From the NCBI GenBank assembly GCA_035565975.1, contig DATMRT010000119.1, forward strand, positions 10,996-74,995: a stretch of 64,000 bases of DNA, read 5' to 3'. Under the pieces are notes generated by a model that worked only from the letters and a program-made list of their open reading frames with translations, had not been told where the DNA came from and ran no database searches. The position numbers and the translations under genes are program-made. The stretch is from Ga0077530 sp035565975 (GTDB taxonomy: Bacteria > Pseudomonadota > Alphaproteobacteria > Rhizobiales > Hyphomicrobiaceae). Positions 1-7,898 of the stretch are shown in pieces. How positions within the stretch are numbered: the stretch's first letter is position 1; every line of letters starts with the position of its first letter.

Positions 1-1478
1 CGAGCTTCATCCGCTTCCATGCCCGCCGCACACCCGAGGCGCTCGCACTCGTCTACGGCAGCACGCGCCTCGACTATGCGACGCTCGCGGCACGAATCGA
101 AAAGACCGCAGGACTTCTCGTGGCTCGTGGGATCGGCCCGGGCGATATCGTTGCGGTGGTGATGAAAAACAGCGCCGCCTTCATCGAGCTCGCTTTTGCG
201 ACGAGCCACATCGGCGCGGTCTTCCTCCCCGTGAATTATCGTCTTGCGGCCGAGGAAGTGAGCTACATCACAGGTCATGCAGGAGCGAAGCTCGTATTTG
301 CCGATGAGGAGCTTTCCGCTCTCGTCGCCGGGCTCGAGAATGTGATGCTCCTCGATGCGGCCGCGCAATCGGATACGACGAGGCTTGCGCGCGACGCGGT
401 GCCTGCCCCCATGCATGTCACCGGACCGGATGATCTGTTTCGGCTGATGTACACGTCGGGCACTACCGACCGGCCCAAGGGTGTCATGCACACCTACGGC
501 AACTTCTACTGGAAGAACGCCGATCATGTCATCGCGCTCGGCCTGACGGCCGCGGATCGCCTACTCGTGACCGGGCCGCTCTATCATGTCGGCGCTTTCG
601 ATCTTCCCGGCATCGCCGTGCTCTGGGTCGGCGGCGCGCTCTGCATTCACCGCGATTTCGATCCGGTTGCCGCCATTCGCGCCATCGAGCAGGAGCGACT
701 GACGGGGGCGTGGTTCGCACCGGTCATGCTGAGCGCCATTCTCGCGCATCCGCATCGCGACCGGCACGACGTCACGAGCATCAAATGGGTCGTCGGCGGC
801 GGCGAGCGCACGCCCGAGCCGCGCATCCGGGCCTTTGCCGGTTATTTCACGAAGGCGCGTTATATCGACGCCTACGGCCTGACCGAGTCCTGCAGCGGCG
901 ACACCATGATGGAGGCAGGCCGCGAGATCGAGAAGATCGGCTCGGTCGGCCGTGCTCTCGCGCACGTCGAGGTCGAGATCCGCGACGATATGGGACGCAC
1001 GTTGCCCGCGGGAGAGAGCGGCGAGATTTGCCTGCGTGGCCCCAAGATTACGCGCGGCTATTGGAAGGATCCCGAGAAAACACGCGCCTCGTTCTTCGGC
1101 GACTGGTTCCGCACGGGTGACGTCGGACACATCGACCCGGAAGGCTTCCTCTATCTGACCGACCGGAAGAAGGACATGATCATTTCCGGCGGCGAGAACA
1201 TCGCCTCCTCAGAGGTCGAGCGTGTCATCTATCAGATGGCCGGCGTGCGCGAGGCCGCCGTGATCGGCTTGCCGGATGAGCGATGGGGTGAACGGCCCGT
1301 GGCGGTCGTCGTTCTCGAGAAGGACGCGTCACTCGATCTCGCGGCATTGACCGCCCACTGTCGTGCCAGCCTCGCAGGCTTCAAAGTGCCGAAGGATCTC
1401 ATCATTCGCGAGCAACTTCCGCGCAATCCCTCGGGTAAGATCTTGAAGCGCGTGTTGCGCGAGGAGCTTTCGAGCTGA
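1..1478 (+). CDS. Acyl-CoA synthetase (AMP-forming), 5' end missing
   Basis: ANL-superfamily ligase that activates a carboxylic acid through an acyl-adenylate to a CoA thioester. The reading frame is open from base 3 and has no start in the window; the residues before the GTG at 120 already fit the family (a TLAARIEKTAG stretch), so the gene begins upstream. Visible motifs are the P-loop YTSGTTDRPKGV, the YGLTE motif, the hinge region WFRTGDVGHID followed by DRKKDMIISGGENI, and the C-terminal catalytic lysine in NPSGKILKR. The substrate cannot be read from the sequence; general similarity is to fatty-acid and aromatic-acid CoA ligases. It converges on the large minus-strand catabolic cluster and may serve the same pathway, which is inference. 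Confidence 0.9.
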   Translation, partial: SFIRFHARRTPEALALVYGSTRLDYATLAARIEKTAGLLVARGIGPGDIVAVVMKNSAAFIELAFATSHIGAVFLPVNYRLAAEEVSYITGHAGAKLVFADEELSALVAGLENVMLLDAAAQSDTTRLARDAVPAPMHVTGPDDLFRLMYTSGTTDRPKGVMHTYGNFYWKNADHVIALGLTAADRLLVTGPLYHVGAFDLPGIAVLWVGGALCIHRDFDPVAAIRAIEQERLTGAWFAPVMLSAILAHPHRDRHDVTSIKWVVGGGERTPEPRIRAFAGYFTKARYIDAYGLTESCSGDTMMEAGREIEKIGSVGRALAHVEVEIRDDMGRTLPAGESGEICLRGPKITRGYWKDPEKTRASFFGDWFRTGDVGHIDPEGFLYLTDRKKDMIISGGENIASSEVERVIYQMAGVREAAVIGLPDERWGERPVAVVVLEKDASLDLAALTAHCRASLAGFKVPKDLIIREQLPRNPSGKILKRVLREELSS

Positions 1479-1496
1479 GCAACTGACGCTCAGCTC
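1472..1496. terminator. Palindrome shared by two convergent genes
   Basis: A perfect 9-bp inverted repeat (GAGCTGAGC at 1472-1480, GCTCAGCTC at 1488-1496) with a 7-nt loop. It contains the TGA of the + strand ligase (1476-1478) and the TGA of the minus-strand fusion gene (1490-1492). There is no T-tract, so its use as a bidirectional terminator is inferred from position and symmetry. Confidence 0.5.
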
Positions 1497-3064
1497 AGGC
1501 CGGCGATCACGGCATCGACTTTCGTCACGAGCGCGACGTTCTGCATGGCGTACTCGATCGAGGCGCGATGCCAGTCCGCGTTCATGGTCGAGCAGCCGTC
1601 TTCCGGAATGATCATGACGTAGCCTTTGTCGGCGCCCGTCCGCGCCGTGTGCTCGACGGACATGTTGGTCCAGGCGCCCGTCTCGATGATGATGTCGCGA
1701 CCCTCGGCGCGCAGGATAGTCTCGAGATTCGTCCCCTCCCAGGCGCTCATGCGGGTCTTGCGGATCACGTGATCGCCCGGCTGAGCCTCGAGCCCCGGCA
1801 CCGGCTCCGCGCCCCAGGTGCCTTCGACCATGGCGTTCGCATCGAGTGCGCCTTCGAACAGCGGCGCGTTGAGCGTCATGTTGCGGCCATCCGCACGCCG
1901 CGAGAACCAAACGTGGATCACCGGCACGCCGCGCCGCCGGCAGTGCTCGGCGAGGCGACGCACATTCTCGATCGCATTCTGCTCGCGGCAGTGGATCGGC
2001 GAGCCGGAGCTCGCGAACGCACCGCCCTCCATGACCACGTCGTTCTGCATGTCCTGGATGATGAGGGCGCAACGTGAAGCGTCGAGCTTGAGATCGCCTG
2101 ACGTGGACATGCCGCTCGCTGCTGTCGCCGCCGGTGCAGCCTTGGGGGTCGATCCGCGGGCGCGCATGAACGGCTCGTTGCGCGGTCCGACCTTCACGTC
2201 GATGGCGTAGACCGAGGTCGTCGCGCAGATATAGAGCGTCCGCCAGTCCGGCCCACCCCAGTGCAGGTTCGCGCTGAGCTCGGGCACCGCAACCTTGCCG
2301 ATATGCCGGCCATCCGGCGCATACACCCACAAACCGCCCGGCGCCGTCACCCAGATATTTCCCTCAGCATCGCACTTCATGCCGTCAGGCACGCCGGGCT
2401 TCATCACATCGCGAACGCCGCTCGCGAACACGCGCGCGTTCGCCAGCGTGCCATCGGGGCGGACATCGAAGATGCGGATGTTGGCTTGCTCCGTATCGTT
2501 GACGTAGAGCTTCGACTCGTCGGGCGAGAAGCAGAGCCCGTTCGGCTGCGAGAACATATATCGATCGACGAGCAGCTTGGGCTCGCGGCTGCCTGGGGCG
2601 AGGCGGAACACCCCCTGCCAGCCGAGCTGCCGTGGCCGCTCCACGCCGTAGTGCGGCATGCGCCCGTACCAGGGATCGGAAAAGTAGATGGCGCCGCTCG
2701 AATGGATGCAAAGATCATTCGGACTGTTGAGCTCGCGCCCTTCGAAGTGACTCGCGAGAACGTCGCGCGAGCCATCGGGGCGAAAGCGGGCAACCGAGGA
2801 CGTCGCGTGCTCGCAGGCGATCAGGTTCAGCTCGGCGTCATAGGTGAGCCCGTTGGCCTTGTTCGACGGCCGCAGTACTTCGCGCACGCCACTACGATCG
2901 AGGCGGCGGCGCACGTCAGCCGACATGTCCGAGAACAGCAGGTATTGCTCGACGGGATGCCAGATCGGCCCTTCGGTGAACGTGAAGCCGCTACCGACTT
3001 GTCGGACGGGAGCGTGCTCGTCGATCAATCGCCGAAACGCAGGATCGAGCGCTTCGTGGGCCAT
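1490..3064 (-). CDS. SMP-30/gluconolactonase - isochorismatase-like fusion protein
   Basis: A 524-residue two-domain protein. Residues 1-295 form an SMP-30/gluconolactonase beta-propeller, with likely metal ligands Glu31 (TEGP), Asn175 (QPNGL) and Asp227 (GVPDGMK). An Ala/Pro/Ser linker (about 300-325) leads to an isochorismatase/cysteine-hydrolase domain (331-524). In that domain Asp338 (IIQDMQND) and Lys436 (IRKTRM) of the usual triad are present, but the nucleophile position reads Ser469 (NMSVEHTAR) instead of Cys. The combination suggests lactone hydrolysis joined to an amidase or vinyl-ether-hydrolase fold. It is the last gene of the minus-strand cluster, 53 nt after the preceding gene. 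An internal ATG at codon 319 could give the second domain separately. Domain calls are firm; the substrate is unknown. Confidence 0.85.
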   Translation of the reverse strand: MAHEALDPAFRRLIDEHAPVRQVGSGFTFTEGPIWHPVEQYLLFSDMSADVRRRLDRSGVREVLRPSNKANGLTYDAELNLIACEHATSSVARFRPDGSRDVLASHFEGRELNSPNDLCIHSSGAIYFSDPWYGRMPHYGVERPRQLGWQGVFRLAPGSREPKLLVDRYMFSQPNGLCFSPDESKLYVNDTEQANIRIFDVRPDGTLANARVFASGVRDVMKPGVPDGMKCDAEGNIWVTAPGGLWVYAPDGRHIGKVAVPELSANLHWGGPDWRTLYICATTSVYAIDVKVGPRNEPFMRARGSTPKAAPAATAASGMSTSGDLKLDASRCALIIQDMQNDVVMEGGAFASSGSPIHCREQNAIENVRRLAEHCRRRGVPVIHVWFSRRADGRNMTLNAPLFEGALDANAMVEGTWGAEPVPGLEAQPGDHVIRKTRMSAWEGTNLETILRAEGRDIIIETGAWTNMSVEHTARTGADKGYVMIIPEDGCSTMNADWHRASIEYAMQNVALVTKVDAVIAGLS

Positions 3065-3117
3065 GGCTGCAACCTCCCGAAATTCATTTTCTGCTTATGA
3101 CGACGCGAGCAGCGCAC

Positions 3118-3966
3118 TCACATCGGGAACCACTCACGCCGATGAACGGTCTGGCTGACTGGGCCGGGCACCGCGTAATCCATGCGTCCGACGACCTGTC
3201 CGCGCTCGATCTTCGCGGGTTTGTCGTGAATGGGCAGGAGGAATTTCGACGAGTTGAGCAGCTTCTTGATGGCGGCCTTCTCGGCGCGCTTCGTGGCGGC
3301 ATGGTTGCCCGTCACCTGAACCTCGTGAGAGTAAATGACGTGGTAGGGCTCGATGATCTGATCCTGGAAGTCGTAGATGACGTCGCCGCAGATGGTGGCG
3401 ATCCCCTCCGCCGTCTCCACATGGATGTTCATCGAGCCTTCGGTGTGGGCGTTGGCGGCCTCCATCACGACGCCGGGGATCAGCTCGATCGGGCCGGAGA
3501 GCTCGAGGTCCTCGAGCCGCAGCGCGTGGCGCGTGTGCAACCGCTCGATCAGATGCTGGATGTCGGGCTTGGGATACTGCGGATGCATCAAGCCCGAGAC
3601 CGAGCATTCCAGCTCCCGCCGGTTCATGACGACCGTCGTGTTCATCGGGAAGTGATCGTCCTTGCCCGCGTGATCGATGTGCGCGTGCGTATGGCAGACA
3701 TATCGGACATCACCGACCTTGACGCCATGCTGCGCGAGTTGACGCTCGATCATGTTCTCGTGGTGCTGCAGCCCGCGCATGCCGAGCGTTTCCATGATCG
3801 CGTTGTCGCGATAGCCGGTGTCGACGACGACCGGATACTGCCCGCCGAGGATCAGGAAGCCGTAAACAGGCACCCGTTTCGTCCGCCCGCAGCCTCGCCC
3901 GAGCACGAGGAAGCTCGACTCGAGCTCGATATCGCCGAAGTCCAGCAGCTTGATTTCCAGCGGCAT
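3118..3966 (-). CDS. Metallo-beta-lactamase-fold hydrolase, AHL-lactonase type
   Basis: A 282-residue protein with the two-metal site of the MBL fold: HTHAHIDH (His94, His96, Asp98, His99), His174 in NAHTEGS, Asp195 in CGDVIYD, and a C-terminal His in IHDKPAK. Size, spacing and the Asp-x-x-Tyr around Asp195-Tyr198 match the N-acyl-homoserine-lactone lactonase group (AiiA/AttM-like). Members hydrolyse lactone or ester bonds in the cytoplasm. Because it sits with a Mo-hydroxylase, an amidohydrolase and an SMP-30 lactonase, a ring-opening role in catabolism is at least as likely as quorum quenching. The gap to the preceding gene is only 16 nt. Confidence 0.85.
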   Translation of the reverse strand: MPLEIKLLDFGDIELESSFLVLGRGCGRTKRVPVYGFLILGGQYPVVVDTGYRDNAIMETLGMRGLQHHENMIERQLAQHGVKVGDVRYVCHTHAHIDHAGKDDHFPMNTTVVMNRRELECSVSGLMHPQYPKPDIQHLIERLHTRHALRLEDLELSGPIELIPGVVMEAANAHTEGSMNIHVETAEGIATICGDVIYDFQDQIIEPYHVIYSHEVQVTGNHAATKRAEKAAIKKLLNSSKFLLPIHDKPAKIERGQVVGRMDYAVPGPVSQTVHRREWFPM

Positions 3967-3982
3967 ACGTTCACTCCCTGAT

Positions 3983-4885
3983 CTAAAGCCGGTAGACCCG
4001 GCTCGCTGTGTCGTAAAAGATCGCGCGCGCCGTCGCCTCGGTGACTTCCACCAATCCGAGGTCCAGCTCGTTGACGCCGCGCCGATGGGCAGCGATCAGA
4101 CTCGCGTAGTCCGTCCAGAGCTTTTCGATCGGGAAGTTCGAGCCCCACAGGCAGCGCTGTGGCCCGAACAGGCTCACCGTCTCCTGGATGAGCCGCGCGA
4201 TGTGGCGTTCGTCATTGCGATGGATGAACGTGCCGAAGCCGGAGAGCTTCGCGCAGACATTCGGCTCATTGGCAAGGACCGCCATGCCTGTGCGCCATTT
4301 GGACCAGCCGGCCGGCGATGTGTCCGTCAGCATGCCAGCGTGTTGCAGGACGAACGGGACGCCGGGACAAGCGCGCGCGAGCTCGGCCGCACCCTGCATC
4401 TGATCGTCGAAGACCTGCAGATCGAAGGACCAGCCATAGTCCGCCAGCCGGGCGACATTCTTCTGAACAGCTGGCCTGAGACAGAGATCAGGATCGGCAG
4501 CAAAGCGATAGAGCGTGTTCTCGTGCCAGTGGAATTGCTGGCGCACACCGCGCACGCGTGGATATCGTGCAAGCCGATCCAGCGCCGGACGCACATCCTC
4601 GACCGTCATGTCGGCATAACCGACAATGCCGTGCGGCCAGCCCGTCTCATGCGCGACGGTCTCGACCCAGGCGACTTCGGCCTCGCCCTTCTCGACGGGC
4701 CAGTTGGCCTGCACATAGACCGCCTTCTCGACGCCGACCGCCGAGGCTTCTGCCTTGTATTCGGACATGGGGTAGTCGCGGCGTATGGCCTCGTAGGGAC
4801 CGAAGATGCGCGGCTGCATCGGACCGACGAGCCACGGCAGATCGGCCTGACGCCAGATATGGAAATGCGCATCGATCGTTCTCAT
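3983..4885 (-). CDS. Amidohydrolase family 2 (TIM-barrel) protein
   Basis: A 300-residue TIM-barrel hydrolase of the amidohydrolase-2 group, which includes 2-pyrone-4,6-dicarboxylate lactonase-like enzymes and related decarboxylases. It opens with the metal-binding IDAHFHIW (His7, His9). QHAG in the middle and LWGSNFPIEK near the end hold the usual downstream His and Asp/Asn positions. The start ATG at 4885 overlaps the stop of the upstream VWA gene as ATGA, so the two are translationally coupled. Enzymes of this group act on lactones or carboxylated aromatic breakdown products, which fits the cluster, but the substrate is not determinable here. Confidence 0.85.
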   Translation of the reverse strand: MRTIDAHFHIWRQADLPWLVGPMQPRIFGPYEAIRRDYPMSEYKAEASAVGVEKAVYVQANWPVEKGEAEVAWVETVAHETGWPHGIVGYADMTVEDVRPALDRLARYPRVRGVRQQFHWHENTLYRFAADPDLCLRPAVQKNVARLADYGWSFDLQVFDDQMQGAAELARACPGVPFVLQHAGMLTDTSPAGWSKWRTGMAVLANEPNVCAKLSGFGTFIHRNDERHIARLIQETVSLFGPQRCLWGSNFPIEKLWTDYASLIAAHRRGVNELDLGLVEVTEATARAIFYDTASRVYRL

Positions 4886-5979
4886 CGCCGGCCCCCTTTG
4901 GCGAAGTGAAGGATCTCGCCGGCAATCGCCTGCGGGCTGGAGCCATCACCGAGCCTGTCGATCGTGGGCGCGATCGCGCGCAGCGCTTCTGTCCGGGGCT
5001 GGAAGTGAGCGTCCGCGGCGAGCGGGGTCAGCCACAGAACGGACCAGGCGAGGCCATCGATCCGCGTCATCGCCTGGCGCAACACCTCGGGACCGCCGCG
5101 CTCGAGTCCATCCGAGATCACGATGACAAACGCGCCGCGAGCAAAGCCCGCAAAACGCGGCACGGAAAGGAACACCTGAAGCGCCTCGCCGAGACGCGTG
5201 CCGCCATCCCAGTCCGCAACGAGGCCGGAAGCCATCTGCAGCGCCTGCTCGCGGTTGCGCCGTACGAGCGCGCGCGTGACGCGGGTCAATCGCGTGCCGA
5301 CCGTGAAGACCTCGACCTGCTCGCCGGCTTGAACCAGCGCGTGTGCCAGCCGCAACGCGCCGTCGGTGTTGGACTTCATCGATCCGGAGATGTCGATCAG
5401 CAAGAGCACACGGCGCTGGCGCTCCTTCCGCGCTCGCCGCAGAAGGCGGGCGACTTCGCCGTCACGCCGCATCATATGGCGGAACGTGCGCCGCGGATCG
5501 GCGAGTCGGCCCTTACCGCGCATCAAGCGGCGCGCGCGCCGACGGGGCAGTGCTTGCGGAAGGCGCCTGGCAAAGTCGCGCAGCGCCTCGCTCTCATCAT
5601 CGGCGAAACGCCGCGCGAACAAGCGCTCCGCGACCGAGGCATCCGCACCGGAAGGCTCCTCATCCTCGGGAGCAAGGATCGGCTCGAAGGCGCCGGCGTC
5701 GAAGGCGTTCGGCATGTCCTCGGGTTCGCCCGGCGCCGGAGCCGTCAGGACGCGGCCGAGAAAGATCTCGTCGAACAGCGCGTCGAACTCCTCGTGCCGC
5801 TCCGGTGGCGGGCCGAACGTTGCGTGCGCTGCGCGGCGCACGTCCATCAGGCTCTTGGGGCCGACGAGACCGACGGCGGCAATGAATGACTGCGTCTGCT
5901 CCGGCGCGGCCAGGAAGCCTGCTGCCCGCAGCGCCTGCGCGAAATTCAGAAACGGGGCGAGCGGCCGCGGCAGCGTCAT
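4882..5979 (-). CDS. coxE: CoxE-like VWA-domain protein
   Basis: A 365-residue protein of the CoxE family. The C-terminal half is a von Willebrand A domain with a complete MIDAS motif, DISGSMKSN (Asp196, Ser198, Ser200); the N-terminal half is Arg-rich and helical. In the CO dehydrogenase system CoxD (an AAA+ MoxR protein) and CoxE act after translation to mature the active site of the Mo hydroxylase; the same pairing is seen here just downstream of Mo-hydroxylase genes. I chose the ATG at 5979 because it overlaps the MoxR stop as ATGA and begins the conserved TLPRPLAPFL segment; a longer upstream reading has Arg-rich, non-family sequence. Confidence 0.88.
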   Translation of the reverse strand: MTLPRPLAPFLNFAQALRAAGFLAAPEQTQSFIAAVGLVGPKSLMDVRRAAHATFGPPPERHEEFDALFDEIFLGRVLTAPAPGEPEDMPNAFDAGAFEPILAPEDEEPSGADASVAERLFARRFADDESEALRDFARRLPQALPRRRARRLMRGKGRLADPRRTFRHMMRRDGEVARLLRRARKERQRRVLLLIDISGSMKSNTDGALRLAHALVQAGEQVEVFTVGTRLTRVTRALVRRNREQALQMASGLVADWDGGTRLGEALQVFLSVPRFAGFARGAFVIVISDGLERGGPEVLRQAMTRIDGLAWSVLWLTPLAADAHFQPRTEALRAIAPTIDRLGDGSSPQAIAGEILHFAKGGRR

Positions 5980-6857
5980 GCGGCGCTCCCCATGATCAGC
6001 CTGTCGATGTTCGGCGCGACATAGGCAAGATCGTCCTGATCCTTCAGCACGACGCCGATGGCACGCGCGAAGGCGCGCGGCCACGGGACGCCCTGCTCGT
6101 TGAGGATGGTCGCTGCTTCAGCCCACTCCACGGTTTCGGCGACACCCGGCGGCTTGGCGAGCGGTTCGGCACGAAGCCGGCCGACGGCAGCGACGACACG
6201 ATGAGCCGTGTCGCGCGCGACGACACTCGAGCGCATCATCACGATCTCGGCCTCGAGCGCGGGATCCGGATAGCCGATCCAGTGATAGATGCAGCGGCGC
6301 CGTAGCGCCTCGTGTAACTCGCGTGTCCGGTTGGACGTAATGATCACGACCGGTGGCTCGCTCGCGCGAATAGTGCCGCGCTCGGGAATCGAGATCGAGA
6401 AGTCGGAGAGGAATTCCAGCAGGAACGCCTCGAACTCGTGGTCGGAGCGGTCGAGCTCGTCGATCAGAAGGATGCGATCACGCGGGGTTTGCAGTGCAAG
6501 CAGCATGGGCCGCGCGATCAGATACTCGTCGGCGTAGAGATTGACGTAGTCCGAACCGGCCTGCCGGATGGCGAGCATCTGGCGGGGAAAGTTCCATTCG
6601 TACATCGCGGCCGATGCGTCGATGCCCTCGTAGCACTGCAGCCGCACCAGTTCGCGGCCCATCACGGAAGCGATCGCCTTCGCTGCCTCCGTCTTGCCGA
6701 CACCGGGAGAGCCCTCGAGCAGCAGCGGCTTGCCGAGCGCCAGAGCCAGATAGGCGGCCGTCGCGAGACCCTCGTCGGCAATGTACTGCGCGTCACGCAG
6801 CGAACGAGCCAGCGACTGCGGACCATCGATACCGAGGATGGAACGACGCACCGGCAT
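5976..6857 (-). CDS. coxD: MoxR-family AAA+ ATPase (CoxD-like)
   Basis: A 293-residue AAA+ ATPase of the MoxR family. Walker A is GSPGVGKTEAAK (Lys55), Walker B is ILLIDELDRSD, and a sensor-1 ITSNRTREL follows. MoxR proteins act as chaperone-like partners of VWA proteins; CoxD of Oligotropha is needed for assembly of the Cu/Mo active site of CO dehydrogenase. Here it lies 3 nt after the Mo-subunit gene and overlaps the coxE-like gene by 4 nt. A role in maturing the adjacent Mo hydroxylase follows from family and context, although that enzyme is not a CO dehydrogenase by its active-site loop. Confidence 0.9.
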   Translation of the reverse strand: MPVRRSILGIDGPQSLARSLRDAQYIADEGLATAAYLALALGKPLLLEGSPGVGKTEAAKAIASVMGRELVRLQCYEGIDASAAMYEWNFPRQMLAIRQAGSDYVNLYADEYLIARPMLLALQTPRDRILLIDELDRSDHEFEAFLLEFLSDFSISIPERGTIRASEPPVVIITSNRTRELHEALRRRCIYHWIGYPDPALEAEIVMMRSSVVARDTAHRVVAAVGRLRAEPLAKPPGVAETVEWAEAATILNEQGVPWPRAFARAIGVVLKDQDDLAYVAPNIDRLIMGSAA

Positions 6858-6860
6858 CGG

Positions 6861-7898
6861 TTAGCGCGCTCCTCGGGCGAGCCGCTGACGCGGCTTCACA
6901 CCACCGTTGGCGCGGATGCCGCGCAGGATCTTCTCCGGCGTAATCGGGAGCTCGTCGATACGCACGCCGACGGCGTCATAGACGGCATTCGCGACTGCCG
7001 GCAGGACCGGGTTTGCGCACATCTCGCCCGGACCCTTGCCCCCATACGGGCCATCCGGCGCGGGACGCTCCAGGACCGAGATATGATGTGGGGCGATGTC
7101 GCCGGGGCCTGGCATCAGGTAGTGGTTGAAGTCCACCGGCCCATGACTGCGATCGGGATAGTACGGCTCGGTCGTCTCCCATAGTGCGTGGCTCATACCC
7201 ATCCACGCGCCGCCGACGAGCTGCTGCTCGACGAGCTTCGGATTGAGCGCGCGGCCAAGCTCGTAGGCCGACTGCATATCGCGCACCGATACCTCGCCGG
7301 TCTCGTCATCCACCTCGACCTCGACCAGCAGCGCCGCGTGCGCGAAGCATGAGACGGGTGTCATCTCGCCGGTTTCCGGGTCCACCTCCGACAGCGGAAT
7401 GAGGAAGATTCCGCGCCCGGAAACCGTGCGACCCTGCTTGAACTGGGCAGCCTGACAGGCCGCCATCGTGGTGATCGAGCGTGACGGCGCGCCATTGACG
7501 TGAATGTTGCCTTGCCCGTCCGTCACGAGATCGGCGGCGTCGACTTCGAGCTCCTCGGCAGCCGCTTCGAGCATCACCGCGCGGGCTTCCTTGGCCGCCT
7601 GAATGACGGCATTGCCGACGCGGTGCGTACCGCGCGAAGCAAACGAGCCCATGCAGTGAGGGCCGGTGTCGCTGTCGGCCGTGTCGACATAGACGTCGGC
7701 GACCGGCACGCCGAGCGTCTCGGCCGCGATCTGCCGCGTGACGGACTTCATGCCCTGGCCGAGATCGATCGAGGAGAGCGCAACGGTGAACTTGCCGTCG
7801 GGATTGGAATGCACGAGCGCCTGGGAGGGATCGCCACCGAGGTTCATGCCGATCGGATAGTTGATTGCCGCAAAGCCGCGGCCACGGTGCAGACCCAT
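6861..7898 (-). CDS. Mo-hydroxylase large subunit, C-terminal half
   Basis: A 345-residue protein matching the C-terminal part of xanthine-dehydrogenase-family molybdopterin subunits. It begins with GRGFAAINYPIGMNLGGDPS, contains the cofactor-contacting DLGQGMKSV and ends with the catalytic Glu region KGPGEMCANPVLPAVANAV. The usual subunit is one chain of about 750-800 residues; here it starts afresh at an ATG that shares one base with the stop of the N-terminal half (TGATG at 7900-7896), a classic stop-restart arrangement. Both halves are needed for a complete cofactor pocket, so the active subunit is presumably a two-chain assembly. The frame upstream of 7898 is open but has no family-like sequence, which is why I start here. 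Confidence 0.85.
   Translation of the reverse strand: MGLHRGRGFAAINYPIGMNLGGDPSQALVHSNPDGKFTVALSSIDLGQGMKSVTRQIAAETLGVPVADVYVDTADSDTGPHCMGSFASRGTHRVGNAVIQAAKEARAVMLEAAAEELEVDAADLVTDGQGNIHVNGAPSRSITTMAACQAAQFKQGRTVSGRGIFLIPLSEVDPETGEMTPVSCFAHAALLVEVEVDDETGEVSVRDMQSAYELGRALNPKLVEQQLVGGAWMGMSHALWETTEPYYPDRSHGPVDFNHYLMPGPGDIAPHHISVLERPAPDGPYGGKGPGEMCANPVLPAVANAVYDAVGVRIDELPITPEKILRGIRANGGVKPRQRLARGAR

Noticed and set aside
3118..3966. A quorum-quenching locus
   Set aside because: The protein is AHL-lactonase-like, but there is no LuxR or LuxI gene nearby and the neighbours are catabolic, so a lactone-opening step in catabolism is equally likely.
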